A stretch of 64,000 nucleotides of DNA from Eubacterium limosum. Its GTDB lineage: Bacteria > Bacillota > Clostridia > Eubacteriales > Eubacteriaceae. The DNA lies in contig NZ_CP019962.1 of NCBI RefSeq assembly GCF_000807675.2, positions 558,001-622,000 of the forward strand. The letters run 5' to 3'. The number at the start of each line of letters is the position of its first letter. Positions within the stretch are counted from its first letter, which is position 1. The position numbers were made by a program, and so were the translations under genes. Below the pieces are notes generated by a model. It was not told where the DNA came from and ran no database searches. It saw only the letters and a program-made list of their open reading frames with translations. Positions 43,574 to 52,458 of the stretch are shown here, piece by piece.

Positions 43574-44286
43574 GTGCTTTTTTATACGGCGTAGTTTTGC
43601 AGTGGAAACTGGATATCCGCAGCCGGTCACTGCTGATCACCTGTTATATTGTGCCGCTTCTGTTCTTTATGGTCATGGGCGGCATCTTCACTGCCATTAT
43701 TCCCGAGTCCCGGGAAACCCTGATACCGTCCATGACTGTCATGGGCGTATCAACGGGCGCCCTCATAGGTCTGCCGCCATCTCTGCTGGAAATATACGGA
43801 AGTGATATAAAAAAGGTCTACAGGGCCAACGGCGTACCTCTGTACCTGGGTATGTTTTCCATATTTTTGTCCGCTTTTATACACCTGTCAATCATGTCAG
43901 CTATTATTTATCTCGCTGCTCCGGTTATTTTCGACGCGTCTGTCCCGTCAAACCCGCCCTTATATTTTAGCTCACTCGCAATTTTCACTACGGTGTCCCT
44001 TTCTGTGGGCTGCGTCCTGGGGCTTTCCCTCAAAAACCAGGCAAAGCTCACCATGATTTCCCAGCTTATCTTTCTGCCGTCCATTATGCTCTCCGGGATT
44101 ATGTTTTCTGCCGATCTGCTTCCCGGTTCACTGGCGGCAGCCGGAAAATTATTCCCGGCTGCCTGGGGATACAAGTTACTGCTCAATAACGGCTTTAATG
44201 CTGACAGCCTGCTGCCCCTGACCGCTATCCTCACAGCAGCGGTCCTGTTCTGTATTTTCATGTTAAAAAAGCTCAAATCCGAATAA
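43570..44286 (+). CDS. ABC exporter permease
   Basis: This 238-residue membrane protein has six helices and the ABC-2-type late segment SQLIFLPSIMLSGIMFSADLLPG. It is the channel for the preceding ATPase, and the MerR gene controls the pair. The exported compound is unknown, but MerR-ABC operons usually give drug or peptide resistance. Confidence 0.9.
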   Translation: MSAFLYGVVLQWKLDIRSRSLLITCYIVPLLFFMVMGGIFTAIIPESRETLIPSMTVMGVSTGALIGLPPSLLEIYGSDIKKVYRANGVPLYLGMFSIFLSAFIHLSIMSAIIYLAAPVIFDASVPSNPPLYFSSLAIFTTVSLSVGCVLGLSLKNQAKLTMISQLIFLPSIMLSGIMFSADLLPGSLAAAGKLFPAAWGYKLLLNNGFNADSLLPLTAILTAAVLFCIFMLKKLKSE

Positions 44287-44314
44287 GCGGTTCTTTTCTT
44301 TAATCAGGTCCTTT

Positions 44315-46132
44315 TCAGAAAACCGCGCGTATCTTCTCTTCCAGATAGCCGGCGCCCCCCTTATCCCCAGCGCCCTCTGCCACGGCAGCCACCATCAGAG
44401 GGCTTTCATCTGTCTGGTCCGCATAAAAAAGGACGCACAGAGCTGTATCTTCTGAACTTTTCTGGGCCGCTGTCCCTGTTTTTGCCGCAAGCACTCTTCC
44501 CTTTTGGCTCTTTGCCTCCTGTAAAAGGCTTTCTCTGATGTCCGCGGCCTTTTCCTGGGAAATCACATCCTTTTTCCAGTACTTCACCATCGGGTTGGCA
44601 TCATATTTGATATAGGGTTCCACCATATTACCGTCATTCACAAGGGCAGAATAAATCAACGCCAGATGCAGAGGGCTGGCGGCCATGCCCGTCGTGCTGC
44701 TGCCCGCTGCCGCCAGGTCACCGTTAACGGTACCGCTCTCTGAAATTCTGGAGGCCTCCATACTGAAATCAAAGGGCAGCGACTCTCCAAAGCCAAGCTT
44801 TTTAAGCTGTTCGGCATACGCCTCGCTGGTTTCCACACCAGCGCCGATGGTTACAGGCTGAATGAGCTCTCCGGGCGCATAGGCTTTCTCGAACCGGTTA
44901 AGCAGCGGATTGCCCGGATTCTTATTCAGGCTGTCCCTCTCGGCGTCACTCATACCCAGAATAAAAATGTTGGGATTGTAGGACGGCGCACTGACCAGAG
45001 CCAGCACAGCGCCGGTTTTCGGATTAATGGCTGCCGCGGCGCTTTTATCCCCGGCAAGCTGATCGTAAAGGGCTGTCTGAAGCCCGGTGTCGATGGTTGT
45101 CTGAACATCAAAACCTTTTACCGGGGAGCTTTCACACAGAACACGGCTTGTTTTAATCCCATCACTGCTGGTATCACTGACGGTGATGGTGCCTCCGTCC
45201 TTTCCTCTCAGCTGACGGTCAAAAACCTTTTCCAGCCCACCTTTGCCTACAACACTCGTATCCCGGTAATCGCCTTCATTCTTAAGCGATTCCAGCTCCT
45301 CAGCCGTGATGGCGCCGATATAGCCTGTCAGGTGCGCGGCTTTTTCTCCATAAGGGTAGCTGCGCACCTCTGCTTCTCCGATCATCACACCAGGTATCTG
45401 CAAAAGCGCAGTCTCCAGTCCTGCGTCAATTTCGGGCAGTGTTTTGACTGGAACATAAATCTCCGCTGTCACCCAAGAGGCGGACAGCGCGTCTTCAATC
45501 TCTTCGGTGGTAATCCCCAAGAGCCCGGCGGCTGTGGCCAGATCGACAGCCCGGGTATCTGCGCTTATTTTTCCTGGAACAAAGCCGACCGAGGGGGCCG
45601 TACCTGGTCCTGCCAGCATATTGCCGTCCTTGTCCAGAATGCTTCCCCGATCTGCCGCAGTTGTGGTGACACTGACTTTGGCGGTTTCGCTGAGTCCGGG
45701 CAAAATGACCGCGGAATTCCAGACAAGCCGGTATTCTCCGAAAAAGCTGTCCTTCCGCAGCCTCACATTACCAGGATTGGCAAGCACACCGGCCACTGTT
45801 TCCATTCTCAGGTTATAATAGGCCTGCTGTTGTTTTGAATCAATTTTTTCAACACTCATGACCTCCAGCTTCAGATCCCTGGCTTCAATACCCTCATAGA
45901 TATTTTTATTCCGTGTGATAAAATCCTCCCGGCTGATGGTCTTTTTAGAATCATCACTGATGAGCAGATACATTTTATCGTAATCCCGCTCACCCACTGC
46001 GCCAAAATAGCGCTCAAGAGCCCGTTCCGGCGTGTTGACTGAATGATAAGCCGCAAGGGCCAGCGCCGCGATAATGACCACCAATGCCACTATACCAACC
46101 ACGATCTTCATTGTTTTACCGTCTGCTTTCAT
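44315..46132 (-). CDS. MecA/PBP2a-type penicillin-binding protein lacking its catalytic motifs
   Basis: This 605-residue protein has an N-terminal signal-anchor helix, a MecA_N/NTF2-like domain (about 33-145), a PBP dimerisation domain starting ADRGSILDKDG, and a transpeptidase domain. The active-site SxxK is replaced: after the conserved Pro-Gly at 420-421 the residues are Glu422-Leu-Ile-Gln425. The segment that normally carries SxN, between IGAGVET and the KLGFG segment, is missing. The KTG motif remains near 551. The ORF is otherwise intact, with GGAGG before the ATG and a good promoter. It cannot be a normal transpeptidase, and a structural or decoy role is possible. Confidence 0.9.
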   Translation of the reverse strand: MKADGKTMKIVVGIVALVVIIAALALAAYHSVNTPERALERYFGAVGERDYDKMYLLISDDSKKTISREDFITRNKNIYEGIEARDLKLEVMSVEKIDSKQQQAYYNLRMETVAGVLANPGNVRLRKDSFFGEYRLVWNSAVILPGLSETAKVSVTTTAADRGSILDKDGNMLAGPGTAPSVGFVPGKISADTRAVDLATAAGLLGITTEEIEDALSASWVTAEIYVPVKTLPEIDAGLETALLQIPGVMIGEAEVRSYPYGEKAAHLTGYIGAITAEELESLKNEGDYRDTSVVGKGGLEKVFDRQLRGKDGGTITVSDTSSDGIKTSRVLCESSPVKGFDVQTTIDTGLQTALYDQLAGDKSAAAAINPKTGAVLALVSAPSYNPNIFILGMSDAERDSLNKNPGNPLLNRFEKAYAPGELIQPVTIGAGVETSEAYAEQLKKLGFGESLPFDFSMEASRISESGTVNGDLAAAGSSTTGMAASPLHLALIYSALVNDGNMVEPYIKYDANPMVKYWKKDVISQEKAADIRESLLQEAKSQKGRVLAAKTGTAAQKSSEDTALCVLFYADQTDESPLMVAAVAEGAGDKGGAGYLEEKIRAVF

Positions 46133-46158
46133 GGTTTCACCTCCACTTCCTTAAGCTT

Positions 46159-46187
46159 ATTATATGATGATTGTACTTTGACGTAAA
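46159..46187 (-). promoter_or_regulatory. sigma-A promoter of the PBP-like gene
   Basis: On the minus strand TTTACG (46187-46182) and TATAAT (46164-46159) are 17 bp apart, about 27 bases before the start codon. Confidence 0.72.
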
Positions 46188-46208
46188 GAAGTTTTAAGCG
46201 GGCACACT

Positions 46209-46236
46209 AAAAAAGATGCTTCACACTGAAGCATCT
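46209..46236 (-). terminator. terminator of the ASCH-like gene
   Basis: On the minus strand AGATGCTTCA/TGAAGCATCT is followed by a T-run, just after the stop codon at 46243. Confidence 0.85.
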
Positions 46237-46242
46237 CAAGTA

Positions 46243-46698
46243 TTACTTGAATTTTGATTTCTCATAATTGTAGGGAATACTGCTCCCCACCACCACGTCC
46301 TCAATCTTTTCAAGGATCAGCCAGTCGTCCATATTGCCCTGATGGTCAAACGCCAATGGCTCAATAGCCTCCACATTTTCAAATTCTACTAGGCAGAGGC
46401 ATTTCTTATGCCAGCGTTTTTTCTGTTTTTCGGATAAATTAAGCCTATCCTGATTCGATTCAAGGGCTTCATCAATGGCTTCCTCTGAAAGCTTGACATA
46501 ATTCTGGACACTTTTTACCGCCGCCCTGGCCGAAATGGCTTTGCTGCCCTTTTTCATGAAATAAAGTTTCTCACCCTCAAAGACCCGGCTGTGGGGAATC
46601 TTCCTGCCCGCCGCACCTCTCACAATCATGGTCTTCGTACCGTCCATAATTTTTTCCAATACTTTTTCCTTGTCATCACAATAAACTAAATGCTCCAT
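46243..46698 (-). CDS. ASCH/PUA-like domain protein
   Basis: This 151-residue soluble protein has an N-terminal half with the ASCH-like order DGTKTMIVRGAAGRK, GEKLYFMKKG and ISARAAVKSV, a beta barrel related to the RNA-binding PUA fold. The rest is helical and unassigned. A role in RNA or nucleoside binding is possible, but no partner is nearby. CAGGAGG precedes the ATG. Confidence 0.7.
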   Translation of the reverse strand: MEHLVYCDDKEKVLEKIMDGTKTMIVRGAAGRKIPHSRVFEGEKLYFMKKGSKAISARAAVKSVQNYVKLSEEAIDEALESNQDRLNLSEKQKKRWHKKCLCLVEFENVEAIEPLAFDHQGNMDDWLILEKIEDVVVGSSIPYNYEKSKFK

Positions 46699-46713
46699 TG
46701 CTGCCTCCTGTTT

Positions 46714-47570
46714 CTATAAAATTGGTATCCATATCTCACTTTTATAATCCTCCGCAAAGCTGTTGCCCGCTGAATACCACTCCATTTCCGGGCAGTCCGC
46801 GTGGTCAAAGGGATACTTGATGACCCACTCCTCATTCAAAAACCTCCAGCCCTTCTGGATTGCGCCCGGCATCGGGCCGGCACACTCAAAAACAGCCCAG
46901 TCCGCCGGCGGAATCTCAATGGCCTCAAGCCCTTTTCCCGCAGGCCGGTCGGTAATCCCGGCGATATAGTAATCCATCAACCCATCCTGGTAATTTCCAA
47001 ATACACCAAAGGTGCCTGAAGGTTTATGAGCTTCAGTATAAGAAATAATCTGCGCCAGCCTGCCGTTTTGCATAACCTCATTCCAAAAGCCGGAATCGCC
47101 CTGAAATTTTCGCCATTCAGGCAGCTGATGGACCGCTTAACACCCAGAAGACGAAAGCCTTCTTTGTGCTCGACCCGCCATTTAATATCATTATCTTCGG
47201 TAAAATTCATCCGTGGATACACCTTTAAAACAGAGGTCTTCTTTTTGGCCTCTGTGGGCGTCATACCGTGAAAGGCCTGAAATGCCCGGGTAAAGGCTGT
47301 CGGCGAATCATAGCCGTATTTTACGCTGGCGTCCAGCACCTTGATCTCTGTGCTTTTAAAATCATAGCCTGCCAGGGTAAGCTTCCGGTTACGGATATAT
47401 TCCGCCAGGGTGACGCTGTTCATATAGCTGAAAATCCGCTGAAACAGCGAATAAGAACAACCGGCCAGCTGCTCGATTCTTTGCCTGTCGATCTCCTCAT
47501 GGCCCAGCTGCAGACTGCTCTCAATATAATCAATGATCTTGTTTAAACGTTCTGTCCAGTCCATCCTCAT
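46714..47570 (-). pseudogene. AraC-GyrI regulator broken by a one-base frameshift
   Basis: Two overlapping frames together encode one AraC-family regulator. The 5' frame from 47570 gives both AraC motifs (GHEEIDRQRIEQLAGCSYSLFQRIF and GYDSPTAFTRAFQAFHGMTPTEA) and runs to RAIPAF. The GyrI-like domain continues in the next frame (WNEVMQNGRLAQII, then PPADWAVFECAGPMPGAI) and ends at 46714 with EIWIPIL. The junction is a run of four A (plus strand 47085-47088); one more base would restore a 286-residue protein. It is a recent mutation, a sequencing slip or a slippery switch. Confidence 0.85.
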
Positions 47571-47649
47571 TTCCTTTCTTTTGTATCATAGCACACTATC
47601 TTAAAGCCTTCCTCTCTTTTTGCGCTGCAAAAAGAAGACTAAAGACTTT

Positions 47650-47677
47650 ATTAAAAAAGGGCGGAAACTCCGCCCTT
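47650..47677 (-). terminator. terminator of the kinase/DUF operon
   Basis: On the minus strand AAGGGCGGA-GTT-TCCGCCCTT is followed by a T-run and overlaps the stop codon. Confidence 0.85.
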
Positions 47678-48207
47678 CAGATTTCTTTCTGCTTTAATAT
47701 ACCAGCCCGCTTCATATCTTCCTCTAAAAAACCCCGCGGGCAGCCTTTATTCGGAAAGCCCGCCACACTGCACCGCTCCTCATTGGCAAAACGGCTGTGC
47801 AGCGCCTGATATTTTCGTGTTTTATCCACATCAGCCGTCAGGCCAAACAAACGCTCCACTGCCCGGTTGAGTCCGGCTACCGGGCGGCGGCCGTGGGTCT
47901 TTGTGACACTGAGTCTGCCTGCCCTTTCAAAATAATCCTGAACCTGCTCGCCCGTATAACCTTCGCCGCTGAGCCCAAGGGCAATCCCTTCTTTCAGCAG
48001 CTCAGGATAACCGGCCCAGTCCACAGCAGTCATTCCCCAGAGGACAACCGCAAAACGACTGCTCGCATTCACAGCGACCAGTGTTTCCTTTCCCTGAAAA
48101 AATATGACATGTGCCTCCCAGCAGTAAAAAAGGTTTTCTGGCGGCCCATAGGGCGGACTGGATGTTTTTAAAAATTTCTGAAGCGGGATGGTAATACCTA
48201 TCTGCAT
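47677..48207 (-). CDS. uncharacterised protein, possibly DUF6933-like
   Basis: This 176-residue soluble protein has an N-terminal part (WEAHVIFFQGKETLVAVNASSRFAVVLWGM) reminiscent of DUF6933 proteins. The C-terminal part is rich in charged residues (KTHGRRPVAGLNRAVERLFG) and may bind nucleic acid. I cannot assign a function. Its start overlaps the upstream kinase gene by 10 bases, so it is co-translated with the kinase and may be linked to its pathway. Confidence 0.75.
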   Translation of the reverse strand: MQIGITIPLQKFLKTSSPPYGPPENLFYCWEAHVIFFQGKETLVAVNASSRFAVVLWGMTAVDWAGYPELLKEGIALGLSGEGYTGEQVQDYFERAGRLSVTKTHGRRPVAGLNRAVERLFGLTADVDKTRKYQALHSRFANEERCSVAGFPNKGCPRGFLEEDMKRAGILKQKEI

Positions 48208-49553
48208 TTACGCACCTCATCATCTCCTTGAATCACCTTCAGCATAACCTGTACCGTAAAGTTGTTTTCATCATAATGGATTTCCATCATTCCCTTGTTT
48301 TTTTCCACAATCCTTTTTACCGAGGCGATGCCCATACCCTCGCCCTCGTGCTTTGTGGAATAATACTGCTTATCTCTGAAAATCACTGCCTTCTGGTAGG
48401 TGTTCCGAATGGCCAGCACCAGCTGTCTTCCCTCTACATCCGCCTTGATCTCAATCGTCCTGGGATTTTTTTCACGGGCGGCGCAGGCCTCCACAGCGTT
48501 CTCCACAAGATTTCCAAAGACAATACACAAATCCGTATCCGGGATATCGAGTGACTCCCGCACATGGGCTTTTACCGTCACCCCGATCCCTTCTGCTTTT
48601 GCCATAGTGTAGTAGTGCAGCAATATCGCATTGACCACCGGATTCTGGCAAAAGGAAATGTCCTCTCCAGCTAAATACTCCGGGGCAAGGGCCTTCATAT
48701 AATTCCGCAGACCCTCCATATCCTTATTGTCCAGAAAGCTGTCAATGGACAGCAGATGATGCCGCCAGTCATGCCGGAGCCGAGCGTTGTTTTCTACATT
48801 TTCAATCACTCGCTGATACTGGTCCTTCTGCATCCTCAGCTGGGATGATATAAGCTTTGTCTGCTGCGCGGCCGTTATTCCCCTGTAGGTCTGAATCAGC
48901 ATCAGGAGGGTCACCAGAAAGAAAGTGTAGGTGGTAACAGCCCATAGAACCGTAAATGTAATATCCACGCCATTGGTCGGCACATGGGCTTTCCAGTAAT
49001 CTCCGACAATCTTTACAAAGAAGATCATATAAATCAGCGCCGGGATCACCCAGATATACTTCCAAAAACTGAAATTCCCCTCAAACTCAACCACCTGCTT
49101 ATACAGGCGAACCATCAAAATCCAGAGCAGCGGAATACACACGATGAGCACACCGACCACCACAAGAGCATACACCAGCGAAAACGGCAGGTTCAGACTC
49201 AGGGAATTGACAATCACCTTGGCAATGGCGACAATATTGACATAAAGGTTTAAAACCATCAAAACAATGAATAAAATCTCAAAAAAACTGCCCTTTATGG
49301 CAATGCGGAAAATTGCCACCGCCGTGAGAATCCACAGCACGATCCCAAAGCTGCTGTACTCTACTAAAAACTTCCCGGATGTTAAAAACAAAACAATGAC
49401 CACGACCGTAACGGCTGTCAGCAGAGCGGCTAAAGCCGCCGTCACAAAATTATTGTAACGAAACCGGCTTTTGAAGGGCGTAAACAGGCAGTAGGCGAAG
49501 ACAATACAACAGACGACCACCCGGAGCGTCGTGCTTATAATATCAATGAGCAT
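48198..49553 (-). CDS. GHKL-domain sensor histidine kinase (AgrC-like)
   Basis: This 451-residue protein has six or seven membrane helices in the first 240 residues. A DHp-like helix follows with the phospho-acceptor in RLRHDWRHHLLS (near 265), then a GHKL ATPase domain with FGNLVENAVEAC and GEGMGIASVKRIVEK. AgrC-like kinases sense peptides and normally pair with a LytTR regulator, but none is present. The gene instead overlaps an uncharacterised soluble protein. GAGAGGG precedes the ATG. Confidence 0.9.
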   Translation of the reverse strand: MLIDIISTTLRVVVCCIVFAYCLFTPFKSRFRYNNFVTAALAALLTAVTVVVIVLFLTSGKFLVEYSSFGIVLWILTAVAIFRIAIKGSFFEILFIVLMVLNLYVNIVAIAKVIVNSLSLNLPFSLVYALVVVGVLIVCIPLLWILMVRLYKQVVEFEGNFSFWKYIWVIPALIYMIFFVKIVGDYWKAHVPTNGVDITFTVLWAVTTYTFFLVTLLMLIQTYRGITAAQQTKLISSQLRMQKDQYQRVIENVENNARLRHDWRHHLLSIDSFLDNKDMEGLRNYMKALAPEYLAGEDISFCQNPVVNAILLHYYTMAKAEGIGVTVKAHVRESLDIPDTDLCIVFGNLVENAVEACAAREKNPRTIEIKADVEGRQLVLAIRNTYQKAVIFRDKQYYSTKHEGEGMGIASVKRIVEKNKGMMEIHYDENNFTVQVMLKVIQGDDEVRKCR

Positions 49554-49716
49554 ACGTTCCCTCTCTTTTCCAAAATCTGATTTTTATCGTCCTCTCATCT
49601 GCCTTCATTATAATACATTTTTTTCTTCTTTTGTAGCAGCATTTTTGTTTTGGGTGCATTTTCCGACGACATCCGCCAAAATCATCAGAGTTATCTCCCC
49701 TTATTTTAATTTCTCC

Positions 49717-50229
49717 CTAAATCTCCAGTAAAAACAGCCCGTTCGCCATATCATAGCTGTACCCGGCGGACAGCAGCGTATTCCGGGAGGCATGGTTGTC
49801 GGTCTCGGGCTGGACGATGATTCTTTTAGCGTCCTTTTCCTCTGCGATAAGCTTCCCCATCAGCCGCACAGCCGCGCCGGCATAACCTTTTTGCAGATTT
49901 TCCACCTCACCAATAAGATAATCAATGCTATAAGTGCCCTCTGCCGGAATATTTCCATGCCAGTCCTCTCCGCTTTTCCAATAAGGATAATACTGACAAA
50001 AGCCCATGGTCTCGCTGTTTTTACAGATGATATAGTGACGTATCCAGCTATACTCTCCTTCTCGCTCTCTCACCTCGTCAAGCCATGCCTGCGGATCAGT
50101 GAACCAGGGCTTTATATGCTCCGTATCCAGCCATTTAGCCAACAGCGGAATGTCCTCATCCGTAAATTTTTTTAGCCAAAGTGACGTTACTTTATCTTTC
50201 ACTAAATCGTACTCCTTTTCTTCTTTCAT
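49717..50229 (-). CDS. GNAT family N-acetyltransferase
   Basis: This 170-residue protein resembles the AAC(6')-type GNATs: WLDTEHIKPWFTDPQAWLDEV near the N-terminus and the acetyl-CoA loop ENLQKGYAGAAVRLMGKLI. Family members acetylate aminoglycosides or other amines, and the real substrate is unknown. The Shine-Dalgarno site is weak. The ATG at 50229 is chosen over a TTG just before it. Confidence 0.88.
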   Translation of the reverse strand: MKEEKEYDLVKDKVTSLWLKKFTDEDIPLLAKWLDTEHIKPWFTDPQAWLDEVREREGEYSWIRHYIICKNSETMGFCQYYPYWKSGEDWHGNIPAEGTYSIDYLIGEVENLQKGYAGAAVRLMGKLIAEEKDAKRIIVQPETDNHASRNTLLSAGYSYDMANGLFLLEI

Positions 50230-50314
50230 CAAATTATATTTCTGATAATCTGTCTTTTCCTTATGTTAACATTATCCTGATCTGCTTTCAACTTCTCTTA
50301 ATCCCGACGCACAT

Positions 50315-50348
50315 ATAAAAAACCGCCGGACACTGATGTGCCGGCGGT
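50315..50348 (-). terminator. terminator of the sugar-phosphate operon
   Basis: On the minus strand ACCGCCGG/CCGGCGGT is followed by six T residues, just after the last gene. Confidence 0.88.
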
Positions 50349-50359
50349 AAAAAACCTGG

Positions 50360-51058
50360 TTATTTTTTATTCAGTTCGTTCTGTGCTTTTTTTAAAGCGT
50401 CCAGCATCTCAACGATCTTTCCTTTTCGGCTCGGCGCGTTTAGAATACCGCTGGTGCCGCCGCTTCCATGGGCGCCTTCCATGACTACCCGGTAAACATC
50501 ATCGCCGGTGCTGACTCCGGCAGCCTGAACGATCAGAATTGTATCGTCAATGGACTTCACCGCGTCATTTGTCGCCTTAATATAATCCTCGCTGCTCGTG
50601 CTGCCTGTCCCAATCAGGCTGGTCGGCTCACAGATCATCATATCTGGCTTCAACTGCGCGACAGCTTTGGATTCCTCTGGTGAATCAGCACACACAATGG
50701 TGACGATGTCGAGCGCATCGGCGCGCTTGATAATTTTGTCAAGCTGTGCGGTGGTTACAGGGTGCTCAGCATGATTTAAGACAACGGCCTGAGCGCCGGC
50801 AGCCTTAAGCCCTTCGGGTAAAATGTGACCCATCCCCCGGCCTGGCACAATGCCATCCATGTGCTGGGCGGTCACGACGATATGCTCTGTGGCGTCGGCG
50901 ACTTTCTGAATATCCACATGCTGGGCGGTAAAAAGAATGTCCAGATCATATTCTTCAGAGAGCTGATCGCAGACCTTTGCCAGCTTCACAGATTCTTCTC
51001 CGTAAATATACGCCTTGGGATTAACGATTAAAAAGGGTGCGCGTATTTTTCTTTTCAT
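50360..51058 (-). CDS. archaeal-type triose-phosphate isomerase family protein
   Basis: This 232-residue TIM-barrel protein is of the short type usual in archaea and in some tetrose/pentose operons. Active-site residues are Lys in IVNPK, His in VVLNHAEH and Glu in ICEPTSLIGTG, and the phosphate loop is GSGGTSGI. The operon setting suggests isomerisation of a sugar phosphate related to triose or tetrose, rather than the housekeeping glycolytic step. It is the last gene of the five-gene operon. Confidence 0.88.
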   Translation of the reverse strand: MKRKIRAPFLIVNPKAYIYGEESVKLAKVCDQLSEEYDLDILFTAQHVDIQKVADATEHIVVTAQHMDGIVPGRGMGHILPEGLKAAGAQAVVLNHAEHPVTTAQLDKIIKRADALDIVTIVCADSPEESKAVAQLKPDMMICEPTSLIGTGSTSSEDYIKATNDAVKSIDDTILIVQAAGVSTGDDVYRVVMEGAHGSGGTSGILNAPSRKGKIVEMLDALKKAQNELNKK

Positions 51059-51060
51059 TT

Positions 51061-51582
51061 TTATTCCCCCATCACCACAATTTTACACTGGCGTACCCGC
51101 GGGCGGGCACGGTCAAAATCCGCAAAATAGATATAGCCTGTTTTTCCAACGCCCAGCGCTCCGTCATCCACGTCGAACACCTCGCTTGCGCCGATCAAAG
51201 TGGCTTTAATGTGGGCGTCGCAGTTCCAGATGGCAGTCCGGTCACCGCCCGGGAGGTAGGACTCGATGTTTGGCCATTTTTCAACCGCTTCAAAATGCTT
51301 TTCACCGGGATAGCGGTACTGGTCCCAGCTTACCTGATTTGGAATAATTTTTTCCAGAACATCATTGAGATCAGCCTGAAGATACTCGTCCCCATCCTCG
51401 GTATAATCGTGCACAAACTCTTCAAAGAAAACCGCACAGGTGGTGTGGGGTGAGATCACGCTACAGGTGCCGTTTTTAATGCCGCTTTTAGCAATGGCCT
51501 CGCGGACCTGCGGGGTAATGTTAATATAGGTTGGGGTATTTCCATGGGATTCTACGCTAATTTGTTCTTTATATACAGTCAT
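51061..51582 (-). CDS. YjbQ family (UPF0047) protein, long form
   Basis: This 173-residue protein has the UPF0047 signatures SPHTTCAVFFEE and LPGGDRTAIWNCDAH. YjbQ proteins have weak thiamine-phosphate synthase activity, but their physiological role is unsettled. This one is about 35 residues longer than common members because of an insert around YLQADLNDVLEKIIPN to KHFEAVEKW. It lies between the aldolase and isomerase genes, so it probably works on a sugar phosphate in this pathway (inference). Confidence 0.85.
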   Translation of the reverse strand: MTVYKEQISVESHGNTPTYINITPQVREAIAKSGIKNGTCSVISPHTTCAVFFEEFVHDYTEDGDEYLQADLNDVLEKIIPNQVSWDQYRYPGEKHFEAVEKWPNIESYLPGGDRTAIWNCDAHIKATLIGASEVFDVDDGALGVGKTGYIYFADFDRARPRVRQCKIVVMGE

Positions 51583-51603
51583 TTTATCCTCCAGATTGGT
51601 CTG

Positions 51604-52443
51604 TCAGTCGATTGGTTTAGTCTCAAAGACAGAATAGTAGTGCTCCAGGCAGTCCTGCATGCCCTTCTTTGACAATTCCTTCACATCAAGGTAGGTTTTC
51701 GGCGGGGCTTCTTCCAGTGCTTTCATGGCCGCAGCCAGCAGATCCGAAAAAATATTGATCTTGGAAATACCATTCACCGCACACTTTTTGAGGTTTTCAT
51801 CTCCCGAGGAAGAGCCTCCGTGCAGCACCAGCGGTGTGTCGATGGCCGCGGCAATTTCTTTTAAGCGGTCAAAATTGATTTCCGGAATGCCCTTGTACAT
51901 ACCATGGGCTGTCCCGATGGAGATGGCCAGCGAATCCACGCCGGTTTCCTCAACAAAGCGTCTGGCTTCCTCCACAGTGGTGTACTGTGAATCGGACTCA
52001 TCGTGATTTTCGTAATTCTCACCAGCGCCCACATGGCCGATCTCCGCCTCAACCACAGCGCTCCGCACGTGGGCATAGGCGATAATTTCCTTTGTTCTGC
52101 GGACATTTTCCTCAAAGGATTCCATGGATGCATCGATCATTACTGAGGTGAATCCAAGATCCACAGCCTTTTTAATGATCTCGGGATCGGTCCCATGATC
52201 CAGGTGCAGCGCAACCGGCACCTTTGCCGCTGCCGCATATTTTTTCCCCACAAGCGCTGCATCCTCAAGGGTGATGTTTTCCCCGATATGCGCCTCTGCC
52301 AGCGGCAGAATCAACGGAACATTCAGCTTTTCAGCTGTCTCCACATGCCAGCGCAGAGATTCCAGATCAATAAAATTCGGAGCTGGTATGGCGTATCCGC
52401 CTTCCCGCGCTTTTTCAAACATTTCTTTTGATGTGACTAACAT
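51604..52443 (-). CDS. class II ketose-bisphosphate aldolase
   Basis: This 279-residue zinc-dependent aldolase of the FbaA/GatY/KbaY family has metal ligands in HLDHG, GTAHG and LVLHGGSS. Glu in EAEIGHVG and the N-terminal FNxx-type opening (IPAPNFIDLESL) fit the fold. It would cleave a ketose phosphate into dihydroxyacetone phosphate and an aldehyde. The natural ketose is unknown. AGGAGG precedes the ATG. Confidence 0.93.
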   Translation of the reverse strand: MLVTSKEMFEKAREGGYAIPAPNFIDLESLRWHVETAEKLNVPLILPLAEAHIGENITLEDAALVGKKYAAAAKVPVALHLDHGTDPEIIKKAVDLGFTSVMIDASMESFEENVRRTKEIIAYAHVRSAVVEAEIGHVGAGENYENHDESDSQYTTVEEARRFVEETGVDSLAISIGTAHGMYKGIPEINFDRLKEIAAAIDTPLVLHGGSSSGDENLKKCAVNGISKINIFSDLLAAAMKALEEAPPKTYLDVKELSKKGMQDCLEHYYSVFETKPID

Positions 52444-52458
52444 TGCATCCTCCTGCTG

